A DNA stretch of 64,000 nucleotides from Candidatus Caccoplasma merdavium (GTDB taxonomy: Bacteria; Bacteroidota; Bacteroidia; Bacteroidales; UBA11471), in NCBI GenBank assembly GCA_018715595.1, contig DVLI01000006.1:22085-86084 (forward strand), given 5' to 3'. The notes beneath the pieces are model-generated. The model saw only the letters and a list, made by a program, of their open reading frames with translations. It had not been told where the DNA came from and searched no databases. Both the position numbers and the translations under genes were made by a program. How positions within the stretch are numbered: position 1 is the first letter of the stretch; every line of letters starts with the position of its first letter. Shown here piece after piece: positions 44,113 to 53,046 of the stretch.

Positions 44113-45789
44113 TTACGCAAAAAGTTCTTTTTCGGTAAACGCCCCTAAATTACAATATTTTTCGTATATCTTTTGATATTTGACTGCATTATTTGCGTTT
44201 GGACGGTATTCGGCGGCATATCCCGAGTTCATGGCGGCCTGTGCGGCTTCGACGGTGGGGTAGAGGCCGGCGGCCGTGGCGGCGAACATGGCGGCGCCGA
44301 GTGCACAGGCCTGGTCGGTGCGGCATACCTTGATGGGCATGTTGAGCACGTCGCTGAGGGTTTGCATCACAAAGGGCGATTTCAGGGCGATGCCACCGAT
44401 GCCGATGACGTGGTCGATGCGCACGCCTTCGCTGCGGAACCGCTCGATGATGGCTCGCGAGCCGAACGCCGTAGCCTCGACCAGGGCCCGGAAGATGCGC
44501 GGTGCGTCGCTGCCGAGGGTGATTCCCGTCAAGGTGCCTTTGAGCAGTTGGTTGGCATCGGGGGTGCGGCGGCCGTTGAGCCAGTCGGTGGCGAGGAGGG
44601 CGTTCTCGTCGACGGGCAGTTTCTCGGCCTCGGCGGTGAGGCGGGGAATGATTTGGTCGGCCGTTTCGGCGATGAGTTTTTCCTTGGTGGCCTCGTCGAT
44701 GATTTCCGATTTGGCCAATATCTCACGGAGCGGATATTCGAGCACTCGTTTGAACCAGGCGTAGACGTCGCCGAAACTCGATTGGCCGGCTTCGAGACCT
44801 ATCATGCCGGGAATGACCGAGCCGTCGACCTGGCCGCAGATGCCCCGAATGAGTTTGTCGCCAATCTCTTCATAGGGAACGACCATCACGTCGCAGGTCG
44901 AGGTGCCGATGACACGCACGAAGGTGTGCGGGGCGATGTTGGCACCCACGGCGCCCATGTGGCAGTCGAAGGCTCCGCCGGCCACGACGACGTCGGTCGA
45001 CAGTCCCAGCCGCCCGGCCCACTCGGGCGAGAGGGTGCCTACCGGTTTGTCGGCTGTCTCGGTCTTGTCGAAAAGGCGGCTGCGGAATCCGGCCAGCAGC
45101 GGGTCGAGCGTGGTGAGAAACTCCTCGTCGGGCAGTCCGCCCCAGCTCTCGTGCCACATGGCTTTGTGGCCGCCGGCGCAGCGGCTGCGCACGATGTCAC
45201 GGCTGTGTTTCACGCCGGTGATGAGGGCCGGCAGCCAATCGCAATATTCCACGATGGAGTAGGCTTTGGCCCGCACTTGCGGGTCTTCGCGCAAGATGTG
45301 GAGGGCTTTGGCCCAAAACCACTCCGAGGAGTAGATGCCTCCTTCATAGGAAGTGTAGTCGGTGTGCCAGCGACGGGCGAGGTCGTTGACCTCGGCGGCC
45401 TCTTTCACGGCGGTGTGGTCTTTCCACAAGACAAACATGGCGTTGGGGTTCTCGGCAAACTCGGGCAGGAGTGCCAGCGGGTTGCCGCTTTCGTCGGTGA
45501 AGGCCGGCGTGCTGCCTGTCGTGTCGAAGGCGATGCCCACCACCTGCTCCGCCGTTCCGGCGGGGCAGGCAGCCAGTGCTTCGCGCACCGAGGATTCGAG
45601 CACCTCGACATAATCGAGCGGGTGCTGGCGATATTGGTTGGCGGCGGGGTCGCAGTATTTTCCCGTTTTCCAACGGGGATAGTATTTGACCGACGAGGCA
45701 AGCTGCCGACCGGTGGCTGCATCGACGACGATGGCCCGGGCCGAGTCGCTGCCGTAGTCGAGTCCTATGACATATTTACTCATAATCAT
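44113..45789 (-). CDS. araB: L-ribulokinase
   Basis: A 558-residue FGGY-family kinase that phosphorylates L-ribulose. The N-terminal ATPase motif is YVIGLDYGSDSARAIVVDA, the second phosphate loop region is FDTTGSTPAF, and the C-terminal adenosine loop is IGIGGIALKSPF. AGGAFDCHMGAVG and length match ribulokinase rather than xylulokinase (about 490). The gene starts ATGATTATG; either ATG (45789 or 45783) may serve, the second giving the more usual MSKYVIG. It follows araA by 6 bases. Confidence 0.93.
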   Translation of the reverse strand: MIMSKYVIGLDYGSDSARAIVVDAATGRQLASSVKYYPRWKTGKYCDPAANQYRQHPLDYVEVLESSVREALAACPAGTAEQVVGIAFDTTGSTPAFTDESGNPLALLPEFAENPNAMFVLWKDHTAVKEAAEVNDLARRWHTDYTSYEGGIYSSEWFWAKALHILREDPQVRAKAYSIVEYCDWLPALITGVKHSRDIVRSRCAGGHKAMWHESWGGLPDEEFLTTLDPLLAGFRSRLFDKTETADKPVGTLSPEWAGRLGLSTDVVVAGGAFDCHMGAVGANIAPHTFVRVIGTSTCDVMVVPYEEIGDKLIRGICGQVDGSVIPGMIGLEAGQSSFGDVYAWFKRVLEYPLREILAKSEIIDEATKEKLIAETADQIIPRLTAEAEKLPVDENALLATDWLNGRRTPDANQLLKGTLTGITLGSDAPRIFRALVEATAFGSRAIIERFRSEGVRIDHVIGIGGIALKSPFVMQTLSDVLNMPIKVCRTDQACALGAAMFAATAAGLYPTVEAAQAAMNSGYAAEYRPNANNAVKYQKIYEKYCNLGAFTEKELFA

Positions 45790-45795
45790 TCGGTT

Positions 45796-47301
45796 TTAGC
45801 AGAGGGCTTTGTTGAGCATGTAGTAAATCTCGTTGAGGCGCAACTCTTTCTTGAATTGCGGAATGGTCGTGTTGGCGTCGATGACCACCAGTTCGATGCC
45901 GGCGATGTCGGCATAATCTTCGAGGTATTCGGTGGTGAGGTCGTAGGAGAATGAGGTGTGGTGGGTGCCTCCGGCCAGAATCCAAGCGGCGGCACCTACT
46001 TCAAAGCTGGGACGGGGAATCCACAGCGCCGAGGCGACCGGCAGCTTGGGCAGCTCTTTCGACTTGATGCAGTCGACTTCGTTGACGATGAGGCGGAAGC
46101 GGTTGCCCATGTCGACAATCGTGGCGGCGACGCCGGCTCCCTGTTTCGAGGTGAAGACGAGGCGGGCGGGGTCGTTCTTGCCGCCGATGCCGAGGGGGTG
46201 CACTTCGAGTTTGGGTTTGTGCTCGGCGATGAGGGGGCACACTTCGAGCATGTGGGCTTGCAGTATGGCGCTCTTCTCGCCGTCGAAGTTGAGGGTGTAG
46301 TCTTCGAGGAACGAGCAGCCGCGGGGCAGTCCCTGACCCATGAACCACATGGTGCGGTAGAGGGCGGCCGTCTTCCAGTCGCCTTCGGCGCCGAAACCGT
46401 AGCCTTCGGCCATAAGGCGTTGGCAGGCGAGGCCGGGAAGTTGGTCTACGCCGGCGAGGTCGTCGAAGTTGGTGGTGAAGGCTTTGGCCCCTTTGGCTTC
46501 GAGGAAGCGGCGCAGGGCTATCTCCTCACGGGCGGCGTTGCGCACCTGCTGGCGGTCTTTGCCGCCGGCTTGGCAGTTGGGGGCGAGGTCATACTCTTTC
46601 TCGTATTCGGCCACGAGGGCGTCGACTTCGGCATCGGTTACCTGGTCTTGCACGGCCACGAGGTCGGCAATGGGATAGTAGTCGACATGATAGCCCAGCC
46701 GCATTTCGGCCTCGACCTTGTCGCCGTCGGTCACGGCCACGTTGTTCATCTGGTCGCCGAAGCGAATGATGCGCATGTCCTGTGCGTCGGCCCAGGCGGC
46801 GGCCACCCGCATCCACACGGCGATTTTGGCTTGTGCGGCGGGGTCTTGCCAGTGGCCTACGACCACTTTGCGGTTTTTGCGCATGCGGGTGACGATGTGG
46901 CCGAATTCGCGGTCGCCGTGTGCCGACTGGTTGAGGTTCATGAAGTCCATGTCCATGGTCTCCCAGGGAATCTCCTTGTTGAACTGGGTGTGGAAGTGCA
47001 GCAACGGTTTGCGCAGCTCTTGCAGGCCGTGTATCCACATCTTGGCCGGCGAGAAGGTGTGCATCCAGGTGATGACGCCGATGCAGCGCGGGTCGTTGTT
47101 GGCGGCTTTGAGCGTGTCGGTCACTTCGCGGGCCGAATTGACGGTGCCTTTGTAGACGACTTTTACAGGCAGGTTGCCCGATTCGTTGAGCCCCTTTACC
47201 ATTTCGTTGGAGTGGGCGTCGACGGCGATGACGGCATCGCCTCCGTAAAGCAGTTGGGCGCCGGTGACAAACCAGACTTCAAAATTTTCAAATCCTTTCA
47301 T
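45796..47301 (-). CDS. araA: L-arabinose isomerase
   Basis: A 501-residue Mn-dependent isomerase that converts L-arabinose to L-ribulose. The N-terminus FEVWFVTGAQLLYGGDAV is the family signature. WMHTFSPAKMWIHGLQ, LLHFHTQFNKEIPW and NQSAHGDREFGHI belong to the sugar-binding region, and GLPRGCSFLEDYTLNF and GGTHHTSFSYDL contain expected metal-site acids and histidines. Length is exactly typical. It lies between araD (34 bases upstream) and araB in the operon. Confidence 0.97.
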   Translation of the reverse strand: MKGFENFEVWFVTGAQLLYGGDAVIAVDAHSNEMVKGLNESGNLPVKVVYKGTVNSAREVTDTLKAANNDPRCIGVITWMHTFSPAKMWIHGLQELRKPLLHFHTQFNKEIPWETMDMDFMNLNQSAHGDREFGHIVTRMRKNRKVVVGHWQDPAAQAKIAVWMRVAAAWADAQDMRIIRFGDQMNNVAVTDGDKVEAEMRLGYHVDYYPIADLVAVQDQVTDAEVDALVAEYEKEYDLAPNCQAGGKDRQQVRNAAREEIALRRFLEAKGAKAFTTNFDDLAGVDQLPGLACQRLMAEGYGFGAEGDWKTAALYRTMWFMGQGLPRGCSFLEDYTLNFDGEKSAILQAHMLEVCPLIAEHKPKLEVHPLGIGGKNDPARLVFTSKQGAGVAATIVDMGNRFRLIVNEVDCIKSKELPKLPVASALWIPRPSFEVGAAAWILAGGTHHTSFSYDLTTEYLEDYADIAGIELVVIDANTTIPQFKKELRLNEIYYMLNKALC

Positions 47302-47335
47302 AGCGTGTTATTTTTTTGTTTGTTGATACATGAGG

Positions 47336-48025
47336 TTATTTTTTCTGCCCGTAGTAGGCGTTGGGGCCATGCTTGCGGCTGAAATGTTTCTCGACGAGCA
47401 GCGGGTTCATCGTGAGCTCGGGATTGATTTGGTAGGAGAGGTAGGCCATCTGGGCAACCTGTTCCATCACCACGGCGTTGTGTACGGCGTCGGCGGCGTC
47501 TTTGCCCCAGGCAAAGGGCCCGTGGTTGCGCACGAGGGCCCCCGGCGTGTGCAGGGGATCGATGTTTTTAAAGCATCTGATGATGACGCGGCCGGTCTCT
47601 TTTTCATAGTTCCCTTCGACCTCGGCGCGTGACATCTCGTCGGTGCAGGGTATGGCATCGTGGAAGTAGTCGGCGTGTGTCGTCCCGATGTTGGGAATGT
47701 CGCGGCCGGCTTGTGCCCAGGCGGTGGCGTAGGTCGAGTGGGTGTGCACGATGCCTCCGATGCCGTCGAAGGCTTTGTAGAGCATGAGGTGCGTGGGGGT
47801 ATCGGACGATGGACGCAGGCCGCCTTCGATGATGTTGCCATCGAGGTCGACCACCACCATGTCGGCGGCCACCATCGTTTCATAACTTACGCCCGAAGGC
47901 TTGATGACAACCAGGTTGCTCTCCCGGTCGATGGCCGAGACGTTTCCCCAGGTGAAAATGACCAGCCCGTGCTTGACCAGGTCGAGGTTGGCACGGAATA
48001 CTTTTTCTTTCAGAGCTTCTAACAT
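47336..48025 (-). CDS. araD: L-ribulose-5-phosphate 4-epimerase
   Basis: A 229-residue class II aldolase-fold enzyme that makes D-xylulose-5-P from L-ribulose-5-P. Zinc ligands are His94 and His96 in [10 protein letters not shown] and His168 in [10 protein letters not shown]. The phosphate-binding [11 protein letters not shown] and KPSGVSYE motifs are intact. It lies 12 bases after araR on the same strand. Confidence 0.95.
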   Translation of the reverse strand: MLEALKEKVFRANLDLVKHGLVIFTWGNVSAIDRESNLVVIKPSGVSYETMVAADMVVVDLDGNIIEGGLRPSSDTPTHLMLYKAFDGIGGIVHTHSTYATAWAQAGRDIPNIGTTHADYFHDAIPCTDEMSRAEVEGNYEKETGRVIIRCFKNIDPLHTPGALVRNHGPFAWGKDAADAVHNAVVMEQVAQMAYLSYQINPELTMNPLLVEKHFSRKHGPNAYYGQKK

Positions 48026-48037
48026 AGCGGTATGTTT

Positions 48038-48715
48038 TTAAAGTTTGAATTTCGTGTTGGTTCGGTTATATACGTTGGCGTTGAACTGGTAGAGCGAGGC
48101 GCCCCGTTTCGACGATTCCTTGTCGATTTTGTCGGTTTTCTCGATACAGTCCATCTCGGCTACCCGTTTGCGGAAGTTGCGTTTGTCGATGGTCTCGCCG
48201 TAGATGGCCTCATAGAGGCTTTGCAGGCGGGTGAGGGTGAACAGCTTGGGCAGCAGGTTGAAGCCTATCGGTTCCCGGGCCGCTTTCTGTTTCATCTTTT
48301 CCCGGGCCTGCGCCACCATCTCTTCGTGGTCGAAGATGAGGGGCGGAACCTCGTCGATGTTGACCCAGTAGGCGTTATGCTCGTGCACCAGTTCGCGGTC
48401 GTATTCGTCGATGTTGATGAGGGCGTAGTAGACGACCGATATGACGCGTTCGCCGGGGTCGCGATTGATGGCGCCGAACGTGTGTACCTGCTCCATGTAG
48501 ACGTTTTCGAGGCCGGTGAGTTCGGCCAAGACCCGCTTGGCCGCGTCATCGACACTCTCGCCTTCGCGCACGAATCCCCCCATCAGCGACCATTGCCCTT
48601 GGGCCGGTTCCATCTTGCGTTTGAGCAGCAGCAGGTTGAGCGACCCTTGCTGGAAACCGAAGATGACGCAGTCCACGGCGACGTAGTGTTTGATTTCGGA
48701 ATGATAGTACGACAT
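48038..48715 (-). CDS. araR: Nudix-related arabinose regulator AraR
   Basis: A 225-residue regulator with an N-terminal Nudix-fold domain (about 10-140) and a C-terminal winged helix (about 155-225). The Nudix box runs from Gly47 (GGFVREGESVDDAAKRVLAE), but the catalytic pattern is broken: positions 62 and 66, normally Glu, are Val and Leu. Loss of hydrolase residues is typical of NrtR-type regulators. In B. thetaiotaomicron the matching protein is the arabinose repressor AraR, next to the same genes. ATG at 48715 was chosen as the start of the conserved region. Confidence 0.85.
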   Translation of the reverse strand: MSYYHSEIKHYVAVDCVIFGFQQGSLNLLLLKRKMEPAQGQWSLMGGFVREGESVDDAAKRVLAELTGLENVYMEQVHTFGAINRDPGERVISVVYYALINIDEYDRELVHEHNAYWVNIDEVPPLIFDHEEMVAQAREKMKQKAAREPIGFNLLPKLFTLTRLQSLYEAIYGETIDKRNFRKRVAEMDCIEKTDKIDKESSKRGASLYQFNANVYNRTNTKFKL

Positions 48716-48730
48716 AGTTTGTTGTTGCAC

Positions 48731-48764
48731 CCCTGCCGCACGGTTTGTCACGGGTGCGGCAGGG
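48731..48764 (-). other. Intercistronic hairpin between araP and araR
   Basis: CCCTGCCGCAC and GTGCGGCAGGG form an 11-bp perfect stem in the 58-base gap after the transporter stop. With no T-tract it is more likely an RNA stability or processing element than a full terminator. Confidence 0.5.
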
Positions 48765-48773
48765 ATTGTTGTT

Positions 48774-50471
48774 TTACCAGAAATACCAGTAGAATGCGGC
48801 GGTAATGGCTATAATGATGCAAGTGTGAATGATGTCCCACTTGTTCCAGCTGGCCCGGGTTTCGGCCAGTTGTTCCTTGCTGGCCGTTCCGAATACCAGC
48901 CCCTTGATTTTCTCTTCCGAAGGAGCCTGCGTGCAGTAGCTCACCACGATGACCACGAGGAGGCAGAAGAGGAACATCCAGCCGCAGAAGAAGAGCCAGT
49001 TGAGGTCGTAGAAGAGGTACTTGAAGAGGCTGTCGCCGGCTGCGGCTCCTGCGGTGGAGTAGTAGACCTTGGCGCCGAGGCGGGTGAGGCCGATAATCAT
49101 GCCGGCGAGCAATCCCCACATGCCGCCCTTGGCCGAAGCGCGTTTCCAGCAGATACCGAGGAGGAAGGCGGCGGCGATACCGGGAGCCAGTACCGACTGC
49201 ACGTCTTGCAGGTAAGCATAGAGCACGTCGCCCACGCTGCGCATGATGGGTATCCACAAGATGCCCAGCAGCACGATGACCACGGTGGCCACCTGGCCTA
49301 TCACCACGAGTCTTTTCTCGGGCGTGTTGGGACGGAAGCGTTTGTAGAAGTCGATGGTGAAGAGCATGGCCGAGGAGTTGAAGAGCGAGGCCAGCGAGCT
49401 CATGAGGGCGGCCAGGATACCGCACACCACGATACCTTTCACGCCGGCGGGCAGCAGTTTCGATACCAGGGTGGGGAAGGCGGCGTCGGCGTTGTGCATG
49501 CCGTTGGCCAGCATCGGCAGGAATCCTTCACCTCCGGCGGCCAGCGATTTCTGGTGCAGGGCAAAGGCTATCATGCCGGGAATGAGGAAGAGGAAGACGG
49601 GCAGCAGTTTGAGGTAGGCGCCGAAGATGCTTCCGCGGCGGGCCTCTCTCTGGTTCTTACCCGAGAGCACACGTTGCACGATGTACTGGTCGGTGCACCA
49701 GTACCAGAAACCGATAATCGACGAACCGACGAGTGCGCCCAACCATGGGAAGTCGGGATCGCTGTTGCTGCGTATGAGGTCGGTCATCGAGTCGCCGTAA
49801 TCGTTGACGGTGACGTTGCTGCAAATGCGCATCATCTCGTCCCAGCCGCCGAGTTCCCTGAATCCGAGAACCAAAATGATGAGCGAGCCGAGCAGGAGAA
49901 TGGGGGTTTGCAGCACCGAGGTGTAGAGTACCGATTTCATGCCGCCGAAGATGGTGTAGAGGGCGGTGATGACCACCAGGCCGATGGCGGCAATCCAGAA
50001 GAAGTCGATGCCCCACAGCGTGTCGATGCCGAAGACCTGCTGGAAGACCAGTCCGCCGGCATAGACCGTCACGGCCACCTTGGTGAGCACATAGCTGATG
50101 AGCGAGATGAGCGAGAGTATGGTGCGCGACTGGGGGTTGTAGCGGCGTTCGAGGAACTCGGGCATCGTGTAGACCATGCTGCGCGAGTAGAACGGGACGA
50201 AGACCCAGCCGAGTATCAATATCATCCAGCCCTGAATTTCCCAGTGGGCCATGGCCATGCCGCTCGACGCGCCGGCGCCGGCAAGGCCGATGAGGTGTTC
50301 GGAGCCGATGTTCGAGGCGAAAATCGAGGCGCCGATGGCAATCCATGTGGCGTCGCGGCCACCGAGGAAGTAATCTTTCGAGTCATCTTGTTTCTGGCGC
50401 ATCACCCATACGATGATGCCCACGAGGGCTAAGCAGAAGAGCCCTATGACAATCCAATCTAATGTTTCCAC
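48774..50471 (-). CDS. araP: Sodium:solute symporter, probable arabinose transporter
   Basis: A 565-residue SSS-family transporter with about 13-14 membrane helices. The N-terminus (ETLDWIVIGLFCLALVGIIV) and the next segment with GGRDATWIAIGASIFASNIGSEHLIGLAG are the SGLT-type sodium-site region. Its place directly upstream of araR-araD-araA-araB-tkt suggests L-arabinose as substrate, as in Bacteroides. The start codon is GTG (50471); no in-frame ATG precedes it. A gap of 31 bases separates it from the lipoprotein galM. Confidence 0.87.
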   Translation of the reverse strand: METLDWIVIGLFCLALVGIIVWVMRQKQDDSKDYFLGGRDATWIAIGASIFASNIGSEHLIGLAGAGASSGMAMAHWEIQGWMILILGWVFVPFYSRSMVYTMPEFLERRYNPQSRTILSLISLISYVLTKVAVTVYAGGLVFQQVFGIDTLWGIDFFWIAAIGLVVITALYTIFGGMKSVLYTSVLQTPILLLGSLIILVLGFRELGGWDEMMRICSNVTVNDYGDSMTDLIRSNSDPDFPWLGALVGSSIIGFWYWCTDQYIVQRVLSGKNQREARRGSIFGAYLKLLPVFLFLIPGMIAFALHQKSLAAGGEGFLPMLANGMHNADAAFPTLVSKLLPAGVKGIVVCGILAALMSSLASLFNSSAMLFTIDFYKRFRPNTPEKRLVVIGQVATVVIVLLGILWIPIMRSVGDVLYAYLQDVQSVLAPGIAAAFLLGICWKRASAKGGMWGLLAGMIIGLTRLGAKVYYSTAGAAAGDSLFKYLFYDLNWLFFCGWMFLFCLLVVIVVSYCTQAPSEEKIKGLVFGTASKEQLAETRASWNKWDIIHTCIIIAITAAFYWYFW

Positions 50472-50502
50472 AATATGATTATTTAAGGTTTATAAAAACA
50501 GG

Positions 50503-51636
50503 TTACTCAGCAATCGAAAATCCGTAGATGCAGAGGCTCTCGTATTTCTCGCCGGGGCGCAGCAGGGTCGAGGGCCATTGCGGTTTGTTGGGGCTGTCGG
50601 GGTAATGTTGTGTTTCGAGACAGATGGCGGTGCGGGGGTTGTAGACGATGCCGCCTTTCCCTTTGACCGTGCCGTCGAGGAAGTTGCCCGAGTAGATTTG
50701 TATGCCCGGTTCGGTGGTGCGCACGGTGAGGCAGATGCCTGTCTCGGGCGATACCAGTCGGGTGGCGGTGCGTTCGGCGTCGCCGGCGGTGGCCAGTACC
50801 CAGTTGTGGTCGTAGCCGTTGGCGTTTTTCAACTGTTCGTTGTTTTCATGCAGGCGGGCTCCCACGGCCGTTTCGGTGCGGAAGTCCATCGGAGTTCCTT
50901 CGACGGGGGCTATCTCGCCCGTGGTCATGTAAGTGCTGTCGACGGGCGTGTAGCTGTCGGCATCGACCGTGAGCAGATGGTCGAGAATGGTGCGGGTGGG
51001 GTCGCCCGAGAGGTTGAAGTAGGAGTGGTTGGTCATGTTCACGACGGTGGGCGCGTCGGTGGTTGCCTCGTAGGCGATGACGATGGCGTTGTCGTCGGTG
51101 AGGTTATAGGTCACTTTGGCCTCGACGCGGCCGGGGAAGTTCTCGTCGCCGTCGGGCGAGTCCATGTAGAGTTCGAGGGTCTTGCCGTCGAGCTGGCGGG
51201 CTTCATACACCTTGTATTGCCAGCCGTCGGGGCCGCCGTGCAGGCAGTGTCCGAAGTTGTTTTGCGGCAGTTGCACGGTGTCGCCGTCGATGATGAGGCG
51301 GCCGTGGTCGATGCGGTTGGCATAGCGGCCTATCGACGCTCCGAAGTCGGAGGGCACGTTCTGGTAGTCGGCGATGTTGTCAAATCCCAATACCACGTCG
51401 CGCATTTCGCCGTTGCGGTCGGGCACCATGAGCGAGACGATGCGTCCGCCGAAATTGGTGATGCAGACTTCCATGCCGGCGGCGTTCTTCAAGGTATAGA
51501 GGGCTACCGGTTTTCCGTCGACGACGGTCTCAAAATCGGCCGGGTTGAGACCCGACAGGGTGGTTTCGGCCTTTTGCGTGCAGGAGGCACCCAGCAGGAG
51601 TGTCAGCGCGGCCAGGAGAAAAGCGTGTTTTTTCAT
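50503..51636 (-). CDS. galM: Aldose 1-epimerase, lipoprotein form
   Basis: A mutarotase of 377 residues with a lipoprotein signal (MKKHAFLLAALTLLLGASC), so it acts in the periplasm or at the surface. The catalytic His is in NMTNHSYFNLSG and the catalytic Glu in CLETQHYPDSPNKP. It probably balances sugar anomers before uptake. It heads the arabinose operon after the terminator at 51813-51852, and is a paralog of the cytosolic galM at 54460-55548. ATG at 51636 (MKK) was chosen; 51642 is also possible. Confidence 0.92.
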   Translation of the reverse strand: MKKHAFLLAALTLLLGASCTQKAETTLSGLNPADFETVVDGKPVALYTLKNAAGMEVCITNFGGRIVSLMVPDRNGEMRDVVLGFDNIADYQNVPSDFGASIGRYANRIDHGRLIIDGDTVQLPQNNFGHCLHGGPDGWQYKVYEARQLDGKTLELYMDSPDGDENFPGRVEAKVTYNLTDDNAIVIAYEATTDAPTVVNMTNHSYFNLSGDPTRTILDHLLTVDADSYTPVDSTYMTTGEIAPVEGTPMDFRTETAVGARLHENNEQLKNANGYDHNWVLATAGDAERTATRLVSPETGICLTVRTTEPGIQIYSGNFLDGTVKGKGGIVYNPRTAICLETQHYPDSPNKPQWPSTLLRPGEKYESLCIYGFSIAE

Positions 51637-51689
51637 GAGCATATAGATTTTATGTTATTGTCGAGGGTTGTGGATTTTAACGGTGTGAA

Positions 51690-51702
51690 AATAACACTTA
51701 TT
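51690..51702. promoter_or_regulatory. Palindrome upstream of the arabinose operon
   Basis: AATAACACTTATT is a perfect 5-3-5 inverted repeat, 54 bases upstream of the lipoprotein galM start. It is one of two candidate operator sites for AraR in the gap 51643-51812. No match to a known motif was made. Confidence 0.3.
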
Positions 51703-51725
51703 CGGACTGCTTATTCGTTTTACAA

Positions 51726-51741
51726 TATGTTTTGCAACATA
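51726..51741. promoter_or_regulatory. Second palindrome upstream of the arabinose operon
   Basis: TATGTTTTGCAACATA has 6-bp perfect arms around TTGC. It lies 90 bases upstream of the galM start, in the expected promoter region, and could be a regulator site. I saw no clear TAnnTTTG box here. Confidence 0.35.
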
Positions 51742-51812
51742 AAATGGCTCATTTTGAGGAGAATTTGTAAAGGGAAAGCCTTTTTTGGTTATCATAGGAG
51801 GGCTATGGGTAT

Positions 51813-51852
51813 AAAAAAGACCTTTGTCCCATAAGGAGACAAAGGTCTTTTT
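51813..51852 (-). terminator. Terminator after galK
   Basis: AAAAAGACCTTTGTC (51814-51828) and its exact inverse (51838-51852) form a 15-bp stem ending in a T-run on either strand. On the minus strand it ends the galM-gluP-galK transcript. Confidence 0.85.
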
Positions 51853-51879
51853 GAATGTATGTCCGACGGTTTGCCGGTA

Positions 51880-53025
51880 TTACAATTTGCGGGCGCCGTC
51901 GCTGATGGTAACAGGGTAGACTTTGGGCTCCTTGCCGAATTTTTCGGTGAAGCCTTTGACGGCCGTCTCTATGAAGTGGTCGTATTTCTCTTCGGGCACG
52001 AGGTTGATGGTGCAGCCGCCGAAGCCGCCTCCCATGACGCGTGAGCCGGTGACGCCGCATTCGCGGGCCACGTCGTTGAGGTAGTCGAGTTCTTCGCAGC
52101 TCACCTCATAGAGTTTGCTCATGCCGTGGTGGGTGCCGTACATTTTCTCGCCCACGGTCTTGTAGTCGCCTTTTTCGAGGGCGTCGCAGGCGTCGAGCAG
52201 GCGTTGGATTTCTTCGATGACATACTCGGCGCGCATGTAGTCTTCGGCGCTCACCTCGTTTTTCACTTCGGCCAGCATGGCCATGTCGGCGTCACGCAGG
52301 AGCGACACTTCGGGGTGGCGTTTCTGTATGGCGGCCACGACGGCTTCGCACGATTCGCGGCGGCGGTTATAGGCCGACGAGGCCAGTTCGTGTTTCACCA
52401 CCGAGTCGATGAGCACCATTTTGTAGCCTTTCGGGTCGAAGGGCACATATTCATATTCGAGCGAGCGGCAGTCGAGGCGAATGAGATGGCCGGCTTTGCC
52501 GAATACCGAGGCAAACTGGTCCATGATGCCGCACTTCACGCCGCAGTAGTTGTGCTCGGTGGCCTGTCCTATCTTGGCCAGCTCGAACTTGTCGATGCCC
52601 AGGCCGTAGAGGTCGTTGAGGGCGAAGGCGAAGGTGCTTTCGAGGGCGGCCGACGAGGAGAGGCCGGCACCGAGGGGCACGTCGCCCGAGAAGGCGGTGT
52701 CGAAGCCGCCCACTTTTCCGCCGCGTTTGATGATTTCACGCACCACGCCGAAGATGTAGCAAGCCCAGCTTTGTGCCGGTTTGTCGCTCTCTTCCATGCC
52801 GAACTCGGCATACTCGTCGAGGTCGACCGAGTAGGCGCGGACGATGTTTTTCCCGTTGGGTTTTATCTCGGCGAGGATTCCTTTGTCGATGGCTCCGGGC
52901 AGGACAAAGCCCCCGTTGTAGTCGGTGTGTTCGCCGATGAGGTTGATGCGTCCCGGCGAGAAGTAGAGGTCGCCCGAGGTCGCGAAATATTTCTGGAAAC
53001 TGGTTCTTACAAGTGTGTTGTCCAT
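51880..53025 (-). CDS. galK: Galactokinase
   Basis: A 381-residue GHMP kinase that phosphorylates galactose at C1. The galactokinase signature SPGRINLIGEHTDYNGGF is at about 23-40, the ATP loop PLGAGLSSSAALE at 117-129, and the third GHMP motif is in GSRVMGGGFGGCT. ATG at 53025 was chosen; the longer frame begins with TTG. It lies 21 bases after the hexose transporter. galT and galE are not in the window. Confidence 0.95.
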   Translation of the reverse strand: MDNTLVRTSFQKYFATSGDLYFSPGRINLIGEHTDYNGGFVLPGAIDKGILAEIKPNGKNIVRAYSVDLDEYAEFGMEESDKPAQSWACYIFGVVREIIKRGGKVGGFDTAFSGDVPLGAGLSSSAALESTFAFALNDLYGLGIDKFELAKIGQATEHNYCGVKCGIMDQFASVFGKAGHLIRLDCRSLEYEYVPFDPKGYKMVLIDSVVKHELASSAYNRRRESCEAVVAAIQKRHPEVSLLRDADMAMLAEVKNEVSAEDYMRAEYVIEEIQRLLDACDALEKGDYKTVGEKMYGTHHGMSKLYEVSCEELDYLNDVARECGVTGSRVMGGGFGGCTINLVPEEKYDHFIETAVKGFTEKFGKEPKVYPVTISDGARKL

Positions 53026-53046
53026 AAGGTATAGCAATTTAATGGG

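Noticed and set aside
44173..47382. Long plus-strand frames opposite araB and araA
   Set aside because: Both are antisense to enzymes with full family motifs and show the same G/V/H-rich composition.
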